From: Gadus chalcogrammus
Taxonomy: Eukaryota > Chordata > Actinopteri > Gadiformes > Gadidae
Assembly (NCBI RefSeq): GCF_026213295.1
Contig: NC_079425.1
Location: forward strand, 9,726,372-9,790,371
Reading direction: 5' to 3'
DNA: 64,000 bases
The notes under the pieces are model-generated. The model had not been told where the DNA came from, did no database searches, and worked only from the letters and a program-made list of their open reading frames with translations. This document shows, piece after piece, positions 61,227 to 64,000 of this stretch (its first letter is position 1; each line of letters starts with the position of its first letter). A program made the position numbers and the translations under genes.

Positions 61227-61239
61227 CACAAAAGATCAT

Positions 61240-61927
61240 AGCAAAGTATGTAGTACAACTGTGGCCATTAATATATAATCAAAAGAACAACCATTTGATA
61301 CATATCCATTGTGTTCTGATAAATAAGGTACAAGTAAGGCGCAAGAAGAAGAATACTGTATTGTCTCATTATGATTGCAAGGATACATCTGGAATGTGTC
61401 TAATGAGTGAAAAGTCACCTCAAGTATGCAAAGAGAAGTAACATATGCCAAATAAATAAAGTCGATAAATAAAAACCTCACAATTATTTGATTCATTTTA
61501 TTTTTCAATCTGTCGACTATGGTTTAACTGAATTATGATTATGCTAATTTATAACCAGTGCAGTGATAATAGCATATACATTTTACTTATTTATCAGGTT
61601 TCACAATTTATGCAATTGTATTTACTGTTCCAAAATAGGAACCTTCTCAATAACTAAACCCAAATACATCAAAATTGGGATTTGTTTTCATGTTGCCATT
61701 CAGGCAGACTATTCGATTTGAGATTTAGCTATACTGACCTCTAGCGTCAGGAAACATGTCTTACCATTTATACGACCCTTGTCTACGTCACCTCCATTTG
61801 CTGGGGGAAACAACATACAAAACATGATGCATTATTATAAAATAAATGAAGCAACACTGATTGCATGCAAGTTGTTCATTATTTGTGCTGTTGTGTATAT
61901 CTTTGTTGCATTGTACAAATAGTCCTT

Positions 61928-62010
<83 letters not shown>

Positions 62011-62373
62011 TAAATAAAGATTAACTCTAACTTGTGCATTTCAAACAGACGAAATCATTGACAGCCACGCATCCATGGCTCTGACCATCGCATCCTAGGC
62101 TGTGACGCGAGCAGGGACGAACTGACTGAAGTATCGCGTAGTTGCGCACCGGCCATGTTTCTTTATTGATAGTAGGCTACTTTGTGTACCAGTGTAATAG
62201 AGAAAGTGTTGCGATCACTTTGATAAGTCTCGAACTTCCGGCAAGTTGAATTTTGTTTTCTGTTTAACCATACCTACCGCAAGAAAAACACAAACCATGG
62301 CTGTGTCCACCTCCGTGATGTTGTACCGTTGACACCCCTGTCTACCTAGACGTGTGTCTAAACTGTCGTCCAA
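61240..62373. other. Spacer downstream of clec3a
   Basis: Contains the long AT tract at 61933-62008. 62050-62370 is less AT-rich, with scattered CpGs (TGTGACGCGAGCAGG, TATCGCGTAGTTGCGC), and probably holds the promoter and 5' UTR of the gene starting at 62374. Confidence 0.5.
61933..62008. repeat. (TA)n microsatellite
   Basis: Perfect TA tract of about 76 bp between clec3a and the next gene. Confidence 0.97.
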
Positions 62374-62418
62374 ATGGAAATGGTGCCTAGCGAGGAGAAC
62401 CAGCTCGTACCCAAAGAG
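62374..62418 (+). CDS. Probable first coding exon of an unidentified gene (partial)
   Basis: ATG at 62374 opens 15 codons (MEMVPSEENQLVPKE) ending in a strong donor, GAG/GTGAGA at 62419. An in-frame TAA lies six codons upstream, so the start is defined. The surroundings are relatively CpG-rich, as in a housekeeping promoter. I do not recognise the peptide. In human the gene after CLEC3A is WWOX, but WWOX begins differently (MAALRYAG), so I do not use that name. The exon is short and could be a chance signal. Confidence 0.45.
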
Positions 62419-64000
62419 GTGAGATTTTAATAGACCCTTCACAGGTCTTTGATAGGACATCTCGTTAATTTGAACATCTTTCTGACAATGACAAAATGTT
62501 TATTGTTTAAAAGAAAGTTTGGTCCGAACAAGTCATCATGCAACCCATTTGATTATACGGCTTCGTAGTTAACACGAACGATGAACATTAGCTACGTACG
62601 GCCTTTCGCGACAAAGCTATCTCTGGCTAGCGTTAGCACTTGGTTAGTTAAAGTGCAGGTCAGATAATATGACAAATAGGTTTTCAGATCACCTCACTGA
62701 GGTTATGGCGAATACTAAATGATTCACAAGAATCTTTTTAAAGGGGATAGTGAGTCGCCTTGACTTGTCAAGTATTCCACATATAGCTAAAAACAAAACC
62801 AGCTGTGACGTTAAAGAGCTAGCAGTTTACTGGTCAGCTCTGGCTACCTAGCTACTGGCGGAGCTAACGTTGGCTGACTGTTTATTATCATTTACCGACG
62901 GACACCTCGGTTGTCAAAAATAAACCCGAATGCATTTACTAGCCATCCCTGATCGTGTCATTTGGTAAAATGTGCATTCAAAGAATCACTTGACTTGACT
63001 TTATCACTGCTGTCAACAACAACGCTGAATCGTAGTAGAGCTAACACTCGATGACATTGTGAATTTCCTCGTCTAGAAAAGATGACACACGCACACACGT
63101 TCAGGGTTCACTATTTATGAATAGCTTTTCGCTTTTGACAGACTATTGGATGCATTAAACCAGTTCATATTGGTTCAATGAAAGCGCGTGATTTTAGTTT
63201 ATTTGACCTATGCTGTGAACATTTTTTTAATCTACCTATACAGTTCATAAAAGTATTTTTTCATTAATCCAATCCATCATACGCATTTTTAACGTATTCA
63301 TGTTTAACTATTTGTTCTATAAACCAAACATTATTTTATTACTTATTTCGTCAGAAATAATAAAAGGCGAACGAGGCTTTTCTTGGAGAACTGAAATCTT
63401 TTGCTTTTCTGGATTGAACTTGTAATTTCAGCTACCTTTTTTATACGAGCCAGTAGTGGTCCTTTTTATAGCGGTAGTATTGGGCTCTTTAAAACAAATA
63501 AATAATTGACATTACATGACACTGATATGACATACATTTTTCTTATGTCTTTACACCTCCTATGAAATGCTTTGGGACGCGTCCCTTTGGTGGTTGAACT
63601 TGCCTTCTTGTCCCAACATGGTACATGGAACAAAGTCACAGAGATGTCCCTTTTCTATAGTCTATAGTTCATAGCACAAATGTATATGGCCTGTTTTGAC
63701 TATCTTCCAATGTTTTAACGGCATGATGGCAAAATGTATTTTGTTTGATAATTTGAACATCACAGTGGATTTGGGTGGGGACTGGGGAGCAAATAATCAT
63801 TAGTTTCCCACCCACTTGGGTGCAACAAGATTATATGATAAGGATAACTGCAACTGCACCCTGTGCATAAAGATTGTTTGAGTTTTAAACAGACAATATC
63901 AATGAATGTTGAGCAAGATTTGTATTGCCTGGTGAATTTTTTTTGGCTGAGTAATTTGTTTTTGCCTAAGATGCTTTTAATTGGTCCCTGGTAAATAAAT
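62419..64000 (+). other. Probable first intron of the gene starting at 62374
   Basis: AT-rich sequence running to the window edge. I see no further exon with coding similarity, no repeat family and no long microsatellite. Confidence 0.4.

Overview
The window looks like teleost fish nuclear DNA. Five spliced genes with standard GT-AG introns give proteins of the NFAT5, PKD1L2, BOLA3, VAT1L and CLEC3A families. Fish-type dispersed repeats are present (L2-like LINE pieces with their characteristic 3' tail, a tRNA-derived SINE, small foldback and TIR elements). Very long AC/GT, AG/CT and AT microsatellites recur across the whole window. That dinucleotide density is reminiscent of codfishes (Gadiformes), but this is inference, not proof.

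Layout: 1-6.5 kb is gene-free and repeat-rich. It holds LINE remnants and a roughly 2.2 kb imperfect palindrome whose two arms have each grown long microsatellites. 8.55-27.39 kb (minus) is nfat5 with 13 coding exons, predicted at 1318 aa. 28.42-46.05 kb (minus) is a pkd1l2-type polycystin-1 gene with 41 coding exons; my splice model stays in frame throughout and predicts 2491 aa. 47.45-49.51 kb (plus) is bola3 with 4 exons (104 aa), divergently arranged with pkd1l2. 50.57-56.60 kb (plus) is vat1l with 9 exons (417 aa) and a long 3' UTR. 59.99-61.02 kb (plus) is clec3a with 3 exons (195 aa) behind a clear TATA box. At 62.37 kb (plus) a 15-codon first coding exon with a good splice donor starts another gene that runs off the window; I could not identify it.

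The genes do not form a pathway. They cover an osmotic-stress transcription factor, a large polycystin-family membrane protein, a mitochondrial Fe-S assembly factor, a quinone-oxidoreductase-like protein and a secreted cartilage-type lectin. NFAT5, PKD1L2, VAT1L and CLEC3A all have human orthologues on 16q, so most of the block is conserved synteny; bola3 (human chromosome 2) is the exception.

All exon boundaries were read by eye from splice signals, phase continuity and protein similarity. I ran no alignment or search. The most unusual structures are the large palindrome, a 138-bp CT tract placed directly at an nfat5 3' splice site, and several near-perfect inverted repeats in introns and spacers.
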